A DNA stretch of 64,000 nt, from assembly GCA_947495295.1 (NCBI GenBank), contig CANLYJ010000001.1, forward strand, positions 372,001-436,000, given 5' to 3'. The DNA comes from an uncultured Paracoccaceae bacterium (GTDB lineage Bacteria; Pseudomonadota; Alphaproteobacteria; Rhodobacterales; Rhodobacteraceae). Below are positions 16,779 to 25,819 of this stretch, piece after piece (positions within the stretch are counted from its first letter, which is position 1; the number at the start of each line of letters is the position of its first letter). Both the position numbers and the translations under genes were made by a program. Under the pieces are notes generated by a model. That model was not told where the DNA came from, did no database searches, and saw nothing but the letters and a program-made list of their open reading frames with translations.

Positions 16779-17879
16779 ATGGCCACGCTAGAGCTGAACA
16801 AAATCACGAAATCTTTTGGCCAGACCGAGGTGTTGCATGATATTTCGCTGGCTGTGAAAGACGGCGAATTCATCGTCTTTGTTGGCCCGTCCGGTTGCGG
16901 CAAATCCACCTTGCTGCGGATTATTGCGGGGCTGGATGACCAGACAACCGGCCAGTTGCATATTGATGGGGATGAGGTCACGGGCCGCGAACCGATTGAA
17001 CGCGGTGTGGCGATGGTTTTTCAGTCCTACGCGCTTTACCCACACCTGACCGTGTTCGAAAACATTGCGTTTCCTTTGCGCCTGCAAAAGCTGCCAAAGC
17101 CAGAGGTCAACAGCCGCGTGCAAGCAGCGGCGCAAACACTGGATCTGATGGACCGGCTGCAACATAAGCCAAGCCAGTTATCGGGCGGGCAGCGCCAGCG
17201 GGTGGCCATTGGCCGTGCCATCGTGCGTGATCCGAAGCTGTTTTTGTTTGATGAACCCTTGTCCAATCTTGACGCATCCTTGCGCGGCGCGATGCGGGTC
17301 GAATTGTCGGAACTGCATCAGAAACTGCGCACGACCATGGTCTATGTCACCCATGATCAGGTCGAGGCGATGACCATGGCCAACCGGATTGTCGTGCTCA
17401 ATGGCGGCGTTTTGGAGCAGTTTGGCACACCAATGGAACTGTATCACAAGCCGCGCACACGGTTTGTAGCGGGCTTTATCGGGCAGCCGGGCATGAATTT
17501 TTTGAGGGCGGCACTGTCAGAGGTCACCGATACCGGTGTCACGGCCATCGCGTCTGATCAGACCAATCTGACCGCTCATGTTGATGGTGCTGGTCAGAGT
17601 GCTGGTGCGGTGGTGGAACTCGGCATCCGGCCTGATGACCTGCAACTCAGCACGACTGGCGACGGGCTACAGGTGGCGGTCCGCGTCATCGAACGGCTGG
17701 GCGCCAGCACGATCATGTATGGCAACCTGCATGATGGCACGGCGATTTGTGCCGCCTTGGACGGGCTTGCCCGCCTATCACCCGGCGATACCGTGCATCT
17801 GACCGTTGATCCGGACACCGTCCATGTTTTTGACGCCGCCGGTCTGGCCCTGCCACGCCGCACCGCCCCCGATCTGTAG
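16779..17879 (+). CDS. Sugar ABC transporter ATPase, UgpC/MsmK type
   Basis: A 366-residue ATPase: Walker A G-P-S-G-C-G-K-S-T at residues 36-44, Q-loop (F-Q-S-Y-A-L-Y-P-H), signature L-S-G-G-Q-R-Q-R near 135, Walker B L-F-L-F-D-E-P near 154-160, the switch His in T-H-D-Q, and a C-terminal TOBE/MalK regulatory domain. It energises the CUT1 importer encoded just upstream. ATG 16779 starts 10 bases after the ROK gene stop. MsmK-type ATPases can serve several CUT1 importers, which matters because the galactoside importer at the right end shows no ATPase gene inside this window. Confidence 0.92.
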   Translation: MATLELNKITKSFGQTEVLHDISLAVKDGEFIVFVGPSGCGKSTLLRIIAGLDDQTTGQLHIDGDEVTGREPIERGVAMVFQSYALYPHLTVFENIAFPLRLQKLPKPEVNSRVQAAAQTLDLMDRLQHKPSQLSGGQRQRVAIGRAIVRDPKLFLFDEPLSNLDASLRGAMRVELSELHQKLRTTMVYVTHDQVEAMTMANRIVVLNGGVLEQFGTPMELYHKPRTRFVAGFIGQPGMNFLRAALSEVTDTGVTAIASDQTNLTAHVDGAGQSAGAVVELGIRPDDLQLSTTGDGLQVAVRVIERLGASTIMYGNLHDGTAICAALDGLARLSPGDTVHLTVDPDTVHVFDAAGLALPRRTAPDL

Positions 17880-17888
17880 GAGAGCATC

Positions 17889-19058
17889 ATGCGGGTCGCC
17901 GTTGCAGGAGTAGGCAAGCGAAGTATCAAGGTATTGGCGTATCTGCGTGCGGCCATGCCGGAGATGCAGATTGTGGGATATGTCGACCCCAGCCCGCGCC
18001 TTGTGCCTGCGTTGGAAGAGCCGGACCCGATCCCCGCCTATGACAGTGTGGACAAGATGCTGGCAGAGACAAAGGCCGGGCTTTTGTTTGTGGGCAGCCC
18101 CAATCATTTGCATCTGGATCATATCGCGGCTGGTTTGCGGGCGGGTGTTCGCGTGTTTTCAGAGAAACCGATTGTCACAACCCATGATCAAACATGGGCG
18201 CTTGCAGATCTTTTGGCTGAATACGGCACTGACCGGCTGATCATCGGGCTTGTCCTGCGCTATGCCCCGCAGATGAAAGACCTGCGTTGCGCGCTGGATG
18301 CGGGCCAATTGGGCAAGATCGTGTCGCTTGAGGCGAATGAACATATTGAGCCGCAGCACGGTGGTTTTTTCATGCGCGACTGGCGGCGCTATACGGCGTA
18401 TTCCGGCGGCTTCATGCTGGAAAAATGCTGTCACGATATAGATCTGTTTCATATGATCACCGGGTCCCGCCCACAAAGGGTGGCCAGTTTTGGCGGCAGG
18501 CGCACCTTTACCCCCGAAAACGCGCCAACCCGCAACTCGGATATGGCGTTGTTTCACCAGACCCCGTCACTCTGGGAAACTGCGGATGATCCGTTCCGCT
18601 CGGATGCCGATATTATTGACCACCAGACAGCTATCCTGTCGTTTGAAAACGGCGTGACGATGAGCTTTCATACAAATATCAACACCCCCGACCAAAGCCG
18701 CCATTTTTGTGTGATCGGGACGCGCGGCATGGCCGAAGGTGATCTGCATCGGGGCTATCTGCGGGTGACAGAGGCACGGACGGCGGAACGATTATTGGAT
18801 GTTGATTATACACAGGACCCGGATTTGCAGATCGACCATTACGGATCTGACCGGCAGATGACCCGTGAATTGGCTGATTATCTGCGCGGCGCTATCACAG
18901 ACCTGCCTGTGTCGGTTGTCGATGGGATCGAGGCTGGTTTGTCTGCCATGGCGCTGGATCAGGCGCGCACCACCGGACAGATCGTTGACCTCACGCAGAT
19001 ATGGGCGCGGCTTGACGCCTACGGCCTGCGTAACCTGGCCCCCGCCCATGCAGTTTGA
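17889..19058 (+). CDS. Gfo/Idh/MocA-family oxidoreductase
   Basis: A 389-residue NAD(P)-dependent oxidoreductase. The N-terminal Rossmann fold starts R-V-A-V-A-G-V-G-K-R-S; the catalytic E-K-P motif is in F-S-E-K-P-I near residues 94-99, and a second-domain C-C-H-D-I-D segment near 181-186 provides the H and D expected near the active site. The family oxidises or reduces sugars and inositols. It begins 9 bases after the transporter ATPase and overlaps the next gene by 11 bases, so it is expected to act on the imported sugar. The exact substrate is not readable from sequence. Confidence 0.85.
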   Translation: MRVAVAGVGKRSIKVLAYLRAAMPEMQIVGYVDPSPRLVPALEEPDPIPAYDSVDKMLAETKAGLLFVGSPNHLHLDHIAAGLRAGVRVFSEKPIVTTHDQTWALADLLAEYGTDRLIIGLVLRYAPQMKDLRCALDAGQLGKIVSLEANEHIEPQHGGFFMRDWRRYTAYSGGFMLEKCCHDIDLFHMITGSRPQRVASFGGRRTFTPENAPTRNSDMALFHQTPSLWETADDPFRSDADIIDHQTAILSFENGVTMSFHTNINTPDQSRHFCVIGTRGMAEGDLHRGYLRVTEARTAERLLDVDYTQDPDLQIDHYGSDRQMTRELADYLRGAITDLPVSVVDGIEAGLSAMALDQARTTGQIVDLTQIWARLDAYGLRNLAPAHAV

Positions 19059-19989
19059 GGCGTTTTCCCATCCCAAGGCGCGCGACTTATCCGTGCCGGC
19101 CGACGATGTCCTGTTGCATATTCCGGGTCGCGTGACGGCGGTTTTCGATGGGGCGACGGATACACATGGGCGTTGCAAGAATGGCGTGCCAATGGGGCGC
19201 TTGGCGGCCCTGACCGCCGCACAGGCCTTGGCGGGGTTGCCCGCCGCTGCCGCCAACTGGGATGCAAAGGATATCTTGCAACGGCTGACTGCCGCGATAG
19301 CTGCGGCTGCCCCGCATGACGGGGTTGGCCGCCCTGCATCGACGACCGCAATGATCGTGTTTGAGACCTCGGACGCGCTGCGAATTGTCGGACTTGGCGA
19401 TACCGGATACCGGGTCAATGCAGGCGCCGCCAGGATCACTGAACTGGCCCCGGATGATGTGACAATCCCGGCGCGCGTGGCCTTGTTCAAGATGTTGCAA
19501 GCCGCAGGTCTGTCCACCGATCAGTGCGAAATCCGGGCTGGCAGCGTGGTTGGGGGCGGTTTGGATGCGGCGCTGGCGCGTGGTGACATCAACCCAGATC
19601 AGGCCGACGCAATTCTGGAGGTGGCCATCGCGGCACGACCTGACGCCGCGCAAGAGGTTGAGGCATTCCTGCGCAGCGGTCTGCAGCATCAGCATCGGTT
19701 TGCCAATATGTCGGATCATCCGCTTGGTTATGGGGTTTTGGACGGGTCCGCACCTGATCCGGCTTTCATCGTGGATGCACAGATCGTGCGCGACGGCCTG
19801 AGGTCGCTGGAGTTGTTCTCCGACGGCTACATGGTCATGCCCACGGCACCAACCATCGCCGCATGGGAGGCCAGCCATGCGCAGACCGAGGTTGCCGACC
19901 CCCATAGGATCGGGGTCGCTCCTGCCGTCAAAGGGTCCACGGAGCGTGCGTTTTTTGATGACAGGACCGTTGTTATCCTGCGGGCTTAG
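19048..19989 (+). CDS. PP2C-like serine/threonine phosphatase in a sugar operon
   Basis: A 313-residue protein with the scattered PP2C (PPM) motifs in the right order: V-F-D-G-A-T-D-T-H-G-R near residues 31-41, A-S-T-T-A-M-I-V near 96-103, G-L-G-D-T-G-Y near 114-120, L-F-S-D-G-Y near 257-262 and F-D-D-R-T-V-V-I-L at the end. The metal-binding aspartates of these motifs are kept. ATG 19048 overlaps the Gfo/Idh/MocA gene by 11 bases, so it belongs to the sugar operon. No kinase is visible nearby. It may dephosphorylate a regulatory protein or act on a sugar phosphate; both are inference. It is convergent with pheA, overlapping by 4 bases. Confidence 0.7.
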   Translation: MQFEAFSHPKARDLSVPADDVLLHIPGRVTAVFDGATDTHGRCKNGVPMGRLAALTAAQALAGLPAAAANWDAKDILQRLTAAIAAAAPHDGVGRPASTTAMIVFETSDALRIVGLGDTGYRVNAGAARITELAPDDVTIPARVALFKMLQAAGLSTDQCEIRAGSVVGGGLDAALARGDINPDQADAILEVAIAARPDAAQEVEAFLRSGLQHQHRFANMSDHPLGYGVLDGSAPDPAFIVDAQIVRDGLRSLELFSDGYMVMPTAPTIAAWEASHAQTEVADPHRIGVAPAVKGSTERAFFDDRTVVILRA

Positions 19990-20834
19990 CCTGCTTGACG
20001 TTCGCGCCGTTTGGGGTGCCCGGGATAAACGCCCATGATATGCAGCATATCGGTGAAATAGCCCAATTCCTCTAATGCCAGCTGCACATTGTGGTCATCG
20101 GGGTGGCCTTCGATCTCGGCATAAAATTGTGTGGCGCTGAATGATCCGCCGATCATGTAGCTTTCCAGCTTGGTCATGTTGACCCCATTGGTCGCAAAAC
20201 CGCCCATCGCCTTGTAAAGGGCGGCAGGAATGTTGCGGACCCGAAAGACGAAGCTGGTCATCATCCCGTGATCGCCACGTCTGCGATAGTCAGGTTCAGA
20301 GGCCATCACAAGGAACCGGGTCGTGTTGTTGCTGGCATCTTCGATATTGCGCGCAAGAATATCGAGCCCATAGATTTCGGCGGCCAGTTCTGATGCCAGT
20401 GCCCCGACTGTCATATCCTGACCTTCGGCCACATCGCGGGCCGCTTTGGCATTGTCGGAACTGACGCGCCCGGTGATGGCGTGTTCGCGCAGGAACCCTG
20501 CGCATTGCGGCAGGATCACAACATGGCCGAACGCCTGTTTCATATCGGCCAGCTGCGCGCCTTTTTTGGCCAGCAGGTTGATATGGACCCGCACGAAGGC
20601 CTCATCAATGATATGCAACCCGCTTTCGGGCAAAAGCGAATGCACGTCGGCCACACGTCCATAGGTCGAGTTTTCGACGGCGATCATGCCAAGATCGGCG
20701 TCGCCCTTGCGCACGGCTTCGATCGCGGCGGTAAAGGTGGGGCAGGGCAGGGGGTCATAATCTGGCCGGGTGTCGGCGCAGGCCTGGTGACCATAGGCGC
20801 CCAATTCCCCCTGAAAGGCGATTTTTTGCGACAT
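19986..20834 (-). CDS. pheA: Prephenate dehydratase
   Basis: A 282-residue monofunctional prephenate dehydratase, the phenylalanine-branch enzyme that turns prephenate into phenylpyruvate. The catalytic domain (residues about 4-185) starts I-A-F-Q-G-E-L-G-A-Y and contains the T-R-F motif in N-N-T-T-R-F-L. An ACT domain for phenylalanine feedback follows (about 200-275), with the E-S-Y variant of the E-S-R-P motif. Start 20834 has GGAGGCC upstream. It stands alone, divergent from the cytochrome c gene. There is no chorismate mutase domain, as is usual in Rhodobacteraceae. Confidence 0.92.
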   Translation of the reverse strand: MSQKIAFQGELGAYGHQACADTRPDYDPLPCPTFTAAIEAVRKGDADLGMIAVENSTYGRVADVHSLLPESGLHIIDEAFVRVHINLLAKKGAQLADMKQAFGHVVILPQCAGFLREHAITGRVSSDNAKAARDVAEGQDMTVGALASELAAEIYGLDILARNIEDASNNTTRFLVMASEPDYRRRGDHGMMTSFVFRVRNIPAALYKAMGGFATNGVNMTKLESYMIGGSFSATQFYAEIEGHPDDHNVQLALEELGYFTDMLHIMGVYPGHPKRRERQAG

Positions 20835-20956
20835 GATACGTGGCCTCCCTACTGCATAAGACAGATTTGCGCGTTTCGTCGCGGCTCTACACCTTGCAAC
20901 CGGGGGTGGGAAGCGGATAGATAGCCGCAAAACCGAAGAACTGAATGGAACGCGAC

Positions 20957-21478
20957 ATGTTCGACACAATGACGATGACCAAGGTGCTGGGTGGCCTGTG
21001 CGGCACATGGCTTGTTTACTTGCTGGGTGGCTGGGCGGCTGAAACCATCTATCATGGCGGCGGTGGCCATGGCGATGATCATGCTCAGGCTTATGTCATC
21101 GAGGTCGCGGATGAGGGCGGCGCGGAAGAAGCCGCCAAGGAAGAAGTCGACTTTGCCGTGGTGATGGCATCGGCCAGCGTTGAGGATGGCGAGGCGCTGT
21201 GGCGCAACTGCCGGTCCTGTCACGCGCTGGAGGCTGGCAATCACGGTACTGGCCCTGCGCTGCATGGTGTTGTGAACCGGCAGGTCGCATTTTACGATGA
21301 CTTCAATTATTCCGGCGCATTGGCGGCGGTTGCCGAAACATGGACGCCTGAAAACCTGAACCTGTTTTTGGAAAACCCCAAGGGTTACGCGCCCGGCACG
21401 GCCATGGGATATAACGGAATGCGCAAGATCGAGGATCGGGCAAACCTGATCGCGTATCTTGAAAGCGTCGGCGGTTAA
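20957..21478 (+). CDS. cycM: Membrane-anchored cytochrome c (c552/cy type)
   Basis: A 173-residue cytochrome c with an uncleaved N-terminal anchor (residues about 8-28, V-L-G-G-L-C-G-T-W-L-V-Y-L-L-G-G-W), an acidic/Ala-rich linker, and one heme site C85-x-x-C88-H89 with a downstream Met ligand in G-T-A-M-G-Y. This is the layout of the Paracoccus CycM and Rhodobacter cytochrome cy, which carry electrons from the bc1 complex to aa3 or cbb3 oxidase. ATG 20957 (M-F-D-T-M) is preferred because family members begin there; ATG 20945 in the same frame is possible. It is followed by a terminator. High confidence in type. Confidence 0.88.
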   Translation: MFDTMTMTKVLGGLCGTWLVYLLGGWAAETIYHGGGGHGDDHAQAYVIEVADEGGAEEAAKEEVDFAVVMASASVEDGEALWRNCRSCHALEAGNHGTGPALHGVVNRQVAFYDDFNYSGALAAVAETWTPENLNLFLENPKGYAPGTAMGYNGMRKIEDRANLIAYLESVGG

Positions 21479-21504
21479 TCGCAACTGTTAACGACACGTG
21501 AATG

Positions 21505-21531
21505 GGCCGCCCGGTTTGGGTGGCCTTTTTT
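21505..21531 (+). terminator. Rho-independent terminator after the cytochrome c gene
   Basis: GGCCGCCC (21505-21512) pairs with GGGTGGCC (21518-21525) around a 5-base loop and is followed by six T residues. It separates cycM from the yej operon. Confidence 0.85.
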
Positions 21532-21644
21532 CATGATTGTTACAGTTTCATCACCGGTGGATCACGCATTCTCAACTTGAATGTTTGCCATCGTGTCCCG
21601 TAGCTTCATGTATGAGTAATATCGTGACGTCCAAACCGGAGAGA

Positions 21645-23561
21645 ATGATGCAAAATCGCCGCCCGTCCAAATCCAATACTGTGCAAGATGTTCGTGATCA
21701 TGGACGGCACAGGATGTGGATGGCTGGCGTGTTTCTTGGGCTGGCAGCGATCTGGGCCGCCGATGATGTGGCTGCCGACGGGCATGACATCATCAAAAGT
21801 CACGGTTTCAACGAATACGGCGATTTGAAATATCCGGCAGATTTTCCGCATCTGGATTATGTGAACCCTGACGCGCCATTGGGCGGCGAAATTTCGATCT
21901 CGGCCAATGGCACGTTTGACAGTATGAACCCTTACGCGACGTTGTCGGGTTCGCCCGGTGCGCTGTCATCGTCAATTTGGGAAACCATTTTGACGGCGAC
22001 ATCTGACGAAGTTGGGTCAGCATATTGTTTGCTTTGCACCTCACTTGAATACCCGCAGGATAAATCCTGGGTTATCTACAATATGCGCGATGATGTTCGG
22101 TTTTCCGACGGCACGCCCATGACCGTTGAAGATGTTATTTTCACCATCGAATTGTTTATCGAGCAGGGCACCCCTTCGCTGGCCGCGTCTCTCAAGGTGT
22201 TGATCGAGGATATCGAAAAGGTTGGCGACAACGCGATGAAGGTGACCTTCTCGGACGAATACCCTGTCCGCGGGCGGATCGGACAAATCGGTGGCTTCCC
22301 GGTCATGTCCAAGGCCTGGTTTGAAGAAACGGGCGCCAGGCTGGATGAACCAAGTCTAGAGACGTCACCGGGGACTGGCGAATATACGGTTGGAAAAGTC
22401 GATGTTGGACGGTCAATCGTCTATGAACGCAACCCGGACTATTGGGGCAAGGATGTGCCCATCAATGTCGGGCGCGGAAATTTTGACAGCATGCGTATCG
22501 AGTATTTCGCCGATAGCTCTGCCGCTTTTGAGGCCTTTAAGGCAGGTGAGTTTACCTTCCGCCGGGAAAACAGTTCGATCAATTGGGCGACAGCATATGA
22601 TTTTCCCGCGCTCGAACGGGAATGGGTCGTTCGGAGAGAGTTGGACGATGGCACGATGCCAGCCGCCTCTGGTTTTACCTTCAATATGAACCGCGAAAAG
22701 TTTGCTGACCGCCGGGTGCGCCGGGCGATTGGCTTGCTCTATAATTTCACGTGGACAAATGAGAACCTGCAATATGGCCTGTTCCAACAACGTGAGAGTT
22801 TCTGGCAAAATGATCGGTTAAAGGCAGTTGGGGTGCCGCAGGGGCGCGAACTGGAAATCTTGGAAGGTTTGCGCGGTCTGATCGCTGACGAGATATTTAC
22901 CCAAGAGCCCGTTATGCCGCACGTATCAGGTGCCCGCCCTATTGATCGTGGCAACCTGCGTCAGGCGCTGGCACTGATGGAAGAGGCGGGCTGGACGACC
23001 AGTGATGATGGGCTGCTGCGCAACGCGGATGGTCAGACATTTGATGTAGAGTTTCTTGAAACACGCCAGTCGTTTGATCGTATCATCAATCCCTACATCG
23101 AGAACCTCAAGCGGCTGGGTGTGAACATCACCTATAACCGTGTTGACCCGTCGCAGTATCAGGCCCGTCGACAGGCGAAAAACTATGATATGATCTATGG
23201 CAGTTACCGCAACGGATTGCAGGAAGGCACCGGTTTTTCGCAACGCTTTGGTTGTGAAGACAAGGAAGACGTCTTCAATCCTGCGGCATATTGCTCTGAG
23301 GCGATCGATAGATTGGGAGAGCAAATTCCCGACGCTGAGACCTATGATGAAATGGCCGCGATGGTGATGGCCGCAGATCGTATCCTGCGGCACGAATATT
23401 TCATGGTTCCCGCATGGTATCTGGGCAAGAACTGGGTGGCGTATTTCGACATGTTTGAACACCCTGAAAACCTGCCTGAATTTGGTTTGGGCCATCTGGA
23501 CTATTGGTGGTTCAATCAGGAGAAATACGACGCTCTGCGGGCCGCTGGCGCGTTTCAGTAG
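21645..23561 (+). CDS. yejA: Peptide ABC transporter substrate-binding protein, YejA-like
   Basis: A 638-residue periplasmic SBP of the oligopeptide class (family 5). A hydrophobic signal segment at about residues 23-40 precedes the mature start near H-D-I-I-K-S-H-G; the segment H-G-F-x-E-Y-G-D-L-K-Y-P-x-D-F is typical of YejA. In E. coli YejABEF imports peptides including microcin C. ATG 21645 has GGAGAG close upstream; ATG 21648 is an alternative. The following genes are two permeases and a double ATPase in the yejBEF order. A weak promoter candidate is TTGAAT (21577) with TAGCTT (21601). Confidence 0.88.
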   Translation: MMQNRRPSKSNTVQDVRDHGRHRMWMAGVFLGLAAIWAADDVAADGHDIIKSHGFNEYGDLKYPADFPHLDYVNPDAPLGGEISISANGTFDSMNPYATLSGSPGALSSSIWETILTATSDEVGSAYCLLCTSLEYPQDKSWVIYNMRDDVRFSDGTPMTVEDVIFTIELFIEQGTPSLAASLKVLIEDIEKVGDNAMKVTFSDEYPVRGRIGQIGGFPVMSKAWFEETGARLDEPSLETSPGTGEYTVGKVDVGRSIVYERNPDYWGKDVPINVGRGNFDSMRIEYFADSSAAFEAFKAGEFTFRRENSSINWATAYDFPALEREWVVRRELDDGTMPAASGFTFNMNREKFADRRVRRAIGLLYNFTWTNENLQYGLFQQRESFWQNDRLKAVGVPQGRELEILEGLRGLIADEIFTQEPVMPHVSGARPIDRGNLRQALALMEEAGWTTSDDGLLRNADGQTFDVEFLETRQSFDRIINPYIENLKRLGVNITYNRVDPSQYQARRQAKNYDMIYGSYRNGLQEGTGFSQRFGCEDKEDVFNPAAYCSEAIDRLGEQIPDAETYDEMAAMVMAADRILRHEYFMVPAWYLGKNWVAYFDMFEHPENLPEFGLGHLDYWWFNQEKYDALRAAGAFQ

Positions 23562-23570
23562 GTCACGTTT

Positions 23571-24650
23571 ATGGGCGCCTATATACTCCGACGATTGTTG
23601 CTGGTCATCCCGACCCTGCTGGGGATCATGATCATCAACTTCGCGCTGACGCAGTTTGTCCCCGGCGGGCCGATTGAACAGATCCTTGCCCAGTTGGAAG
23701 GGCAGGGTGACGTGTTCGAAGGGATTGCTGGCGGCGGCGGCGACGTCGATATCGGGAGCGAGAGCGACAGTGATTATGTCGGTGGACGTGGTCTGCCGCC
23801 GGAATTCATTGCCGAGCTGGAGCGCGAGTTCGGTTTTGACAAACCCCCATTGGAACGCTTTCTGAATATGATGTGGAATTATATCCGCTTTGATTTCGGG
23901 GAAAGCTATTTCCGCTCTATCAGCGTCTTTGATCTGGTTGCCGAAAAGATGCCAGTGTCGGTCACACTAGGCCTTTGGTCCACGTTAATCGCTTATCTGG
24001 TGTCGATCCCGCTGGGTATCCGTAAGGCTGTCAGGGATGGCTCCCCCTTTGACACTTGGACGTCAGGCGCGATTATCGTGGGCTACGCGATCCCCGGTTT
24101 TTTGTTCGCCATTCTGCTGATCGTCCTGTTTGCGGGCGGGTCTTATTGGCGCATTTTCCCGCTGCGCGGGCTGACCTCAACCAATTTTGAGGATTTGAGC
24201 ATGATCGGCAAAGTGCTGGATTATTTCTGGCATATTGCGCTGCCGGTTCTGGCCTCGACCATTTCGGCCTTTGCCACGCTGACATTGCTGACCAAGAACA
24301 GCTTTCTTGATGAGATCAAAAAGCAATATGTGATTACGGCCAAGGCGAAGGGCCTGTCGGAATCCAAGGTGCTTTATGGCCATGTGTTCCGCAACGCGAT
24401 GCTGATCGTCATCTCGGGCTTCCCGGCGCTGTTTATCGGTGTGTTCTTTGGCGGGTCGCTGATCATTGAGACCTTGTTTTCACTGGACGGGCTGGGGCGG
24501 CTTGGGTTCGAGGCCGCCGTCGCCCGCGACTACCCGGTGGTCTTTGGCACGCTATTCGCATTCTCGCTGATCGGGCTGGTTGTCGGGATCCTGACCGACC
24601 TGACCTATGTTTTCATCGATCCGCGTATCGATTTTGAGGCGCGCGGCTGA
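23571..24650 (+). CDS. yejB: Peptide ABC transporter permease, YejB-like
   Basis: A 359-residue inner-membrane protein of the DppB/OppB class with six hydrophobic segments. The first is [19 protein letters not shown] long insert between the first two segments (residues about 35-85, Gly/Asp rich) is typical of YejB. The cytoplasmic loop [12 protein letters not shown] near residues 255-266 contacts the ATPase. Its last base overlaps the start of yejE (TGATG), indicating coupled translation. Confidence 0.92.
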   Translation: MGAYILRRLLLVIPTLLGIMIINFALTQFVPGGPIEQILAQLEGQGDVFEGIAGGGGDVDIGSESDSDYVGGRGLPPEFIAELEREFGFDKPPLERFLNMMWNYIRFDFGESYFRSISVFDLVAEKMPVSVTLGLWSTLIAYLVSIPLGIRKAVRDGSPFDTWTSGAIIVGYAIPGFLFAILLIVLFAGGSYWRIFPLRGLTSTNFEDLSMIGKVLDYFWHIALPVLASTISAFATLTLLTKNSFLDEIKKQYVITAKAKGLSESKVLYGHVFRNAMLIVISGFPALFIGVFFGGSLIIETLFSLDGLGRLGFEAAVARDYPVVFGTLFAFSLIGLVVGILTDLTYVFIDPRIDFEARG

Positions 24651-25819
24651 TGCGTTTATCCCCCCTGAACCAGCGCCGCTGGCGCAATTTCCGCCGCAAC
24701 AGGCGCGCATGGTGGTCGCTGATCATCTTTAGTTTGCTGTTTGGCCTGTCGCTTTTTGCGGAGTTCATCGCCAATGACAAACCCATCGCCGTCAGCTACC
24801 GCGGTGAAATTCGCATGCCGATCTTCAGCTTCTATTCAGAGCGGGATTTTGGCGGGGATTTCCCGACAGAGGCCGGATATGGCGAGGTCGAGGTTGATTG
24901 CCTGATCATCACCGGTGGGCTGGAAAGCTGTTTTGACACCCCGGAGGAGTTGATCGCAGCGGCCAAGGCAGGTGAGGTGCTGGACGGGGATTTCCAAAAG
25001 GGCTGGATGCTGTGGCCGATCATCCCCTATTCCTACAACACTATCGTCGATGTGCGCGGCGTCGCCCCATCACCGCCTTCAGCCGATAACTGGTTGGGTA
25101 CCGATGACACCAAACGCGACGTGCTGGCGCGGGTGATCTATGGGTTCCGATTATCGGTCACCTTTGCACTGACGGTCACTGTGGCCGCATCAATCATCGG
25201 CATCATGGCGGGCGCCGTGCAGGGTTACTTCGGCGGTTGGACCGATCTGATCTTTCAACGGTTTATCGAGATTTGGACCGGCATGCCGTCACTTTACGTG
25301 ATCATCATTGTCTTTGCGATCTTGGGGCGCAGTTACTGGCTGCTTGTCTTCCTGACAGTGCTGTTCGGCTGGCCCGCGCTTGTAGGGGTGGTCAGGGCCG
25401 AGTTTCTGCGTGCCCGCAACCTCGAGTATGTCCGCGCGGCCAAGGCGCTGGGCGTGCGCGACCGGACCATCATGTTCCGCCATATGCTGCCCAATGCGAT
25501 GGTCGCAACCCTGACCATGCTGCCGTTCCTGGTTACAGGGGCGATTGGCGGTTTGGCCTCGCTTGATTTTCTGGGCTTTGGTTTACCGTCCTCCGCCCCA
25601 TCGCTGGGCGAGATGACATTGCAGGCCAAGCAGAACCTGCAAGCGCCATGGCTTGGTTTCACCGCCTTCTTTACCTTTGCGATCATGCTGTCGCTGCTTG
25701 TTTTTGTGTTTGAAGGGGTGCGCGATGCGTTCGATCCGCGCAAGACTTTTGTGGCTGATGGCGACGCAACAGTTGTGGACGCAGATGTGCTGACGAGCCA
25801 GAAGGCGGTGACGAAATGA
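24650..25819 (+). CDS. yejE: Peptide ABC transporter permease, YejE-like
   Basis: A 389-residue inner-membrane protein of the DppC/OppC class. The N-terminal amphipathic R-R-W-R-N-F-R-R-N-R-R-A-W-W segment is followed by a first membrane helix and a long periplasmic domain (about residues 40-155, with two Cys). Then come the core helices with the loop Y-V-R-A-A-K-A-L-G-V near residues 260-269. The large periplasmic insert distinguishes YejE from ordinary DppC. The gene overlaps yejB by one base and yejF by 4 bases. Confidence 0.92.
   Translation: MRLSPLNQRRWRNFRRNRRAWWSLIIFSLLFGLSLFAEFIANDKPIAVSYRGEIRMPIFSFYSERDFGGDFPTEAGYGEVEVDCLIITGGLESCFDTPEELIAAAKAGEVLDGDFQKGWMLWPIIPYSYNTIVDVRGVAPSPPSADNWLGTDDTKRDVLARVIYGFRLSVTFALTVTVAASIIGIMAGAVQGYFGGWTDLIFQRFIEIWTGMPSLYVIIIVFAILGRSYWLLVFLTVLFGWPALVGVVRAEFLRARNLEYVRAAKALGVRDRTIMFRHMLPNAMVATLTMLPFLVTGAIGGLASLDFLGFGLPSSAPSLGEMTLQAKQNLQAPWLGFTAFFTFAIMLSLLVFVFEGVRDAFDPRKTFVADGDATVVDADVLTSQKAVTK

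Noticed and set aside
21537-21644. Longer YejA start upstream of 21645
   Set aside because: The added residues do not form a signal peptide and no ribosome binding site precedes them; GGAGAG stands before 21645.
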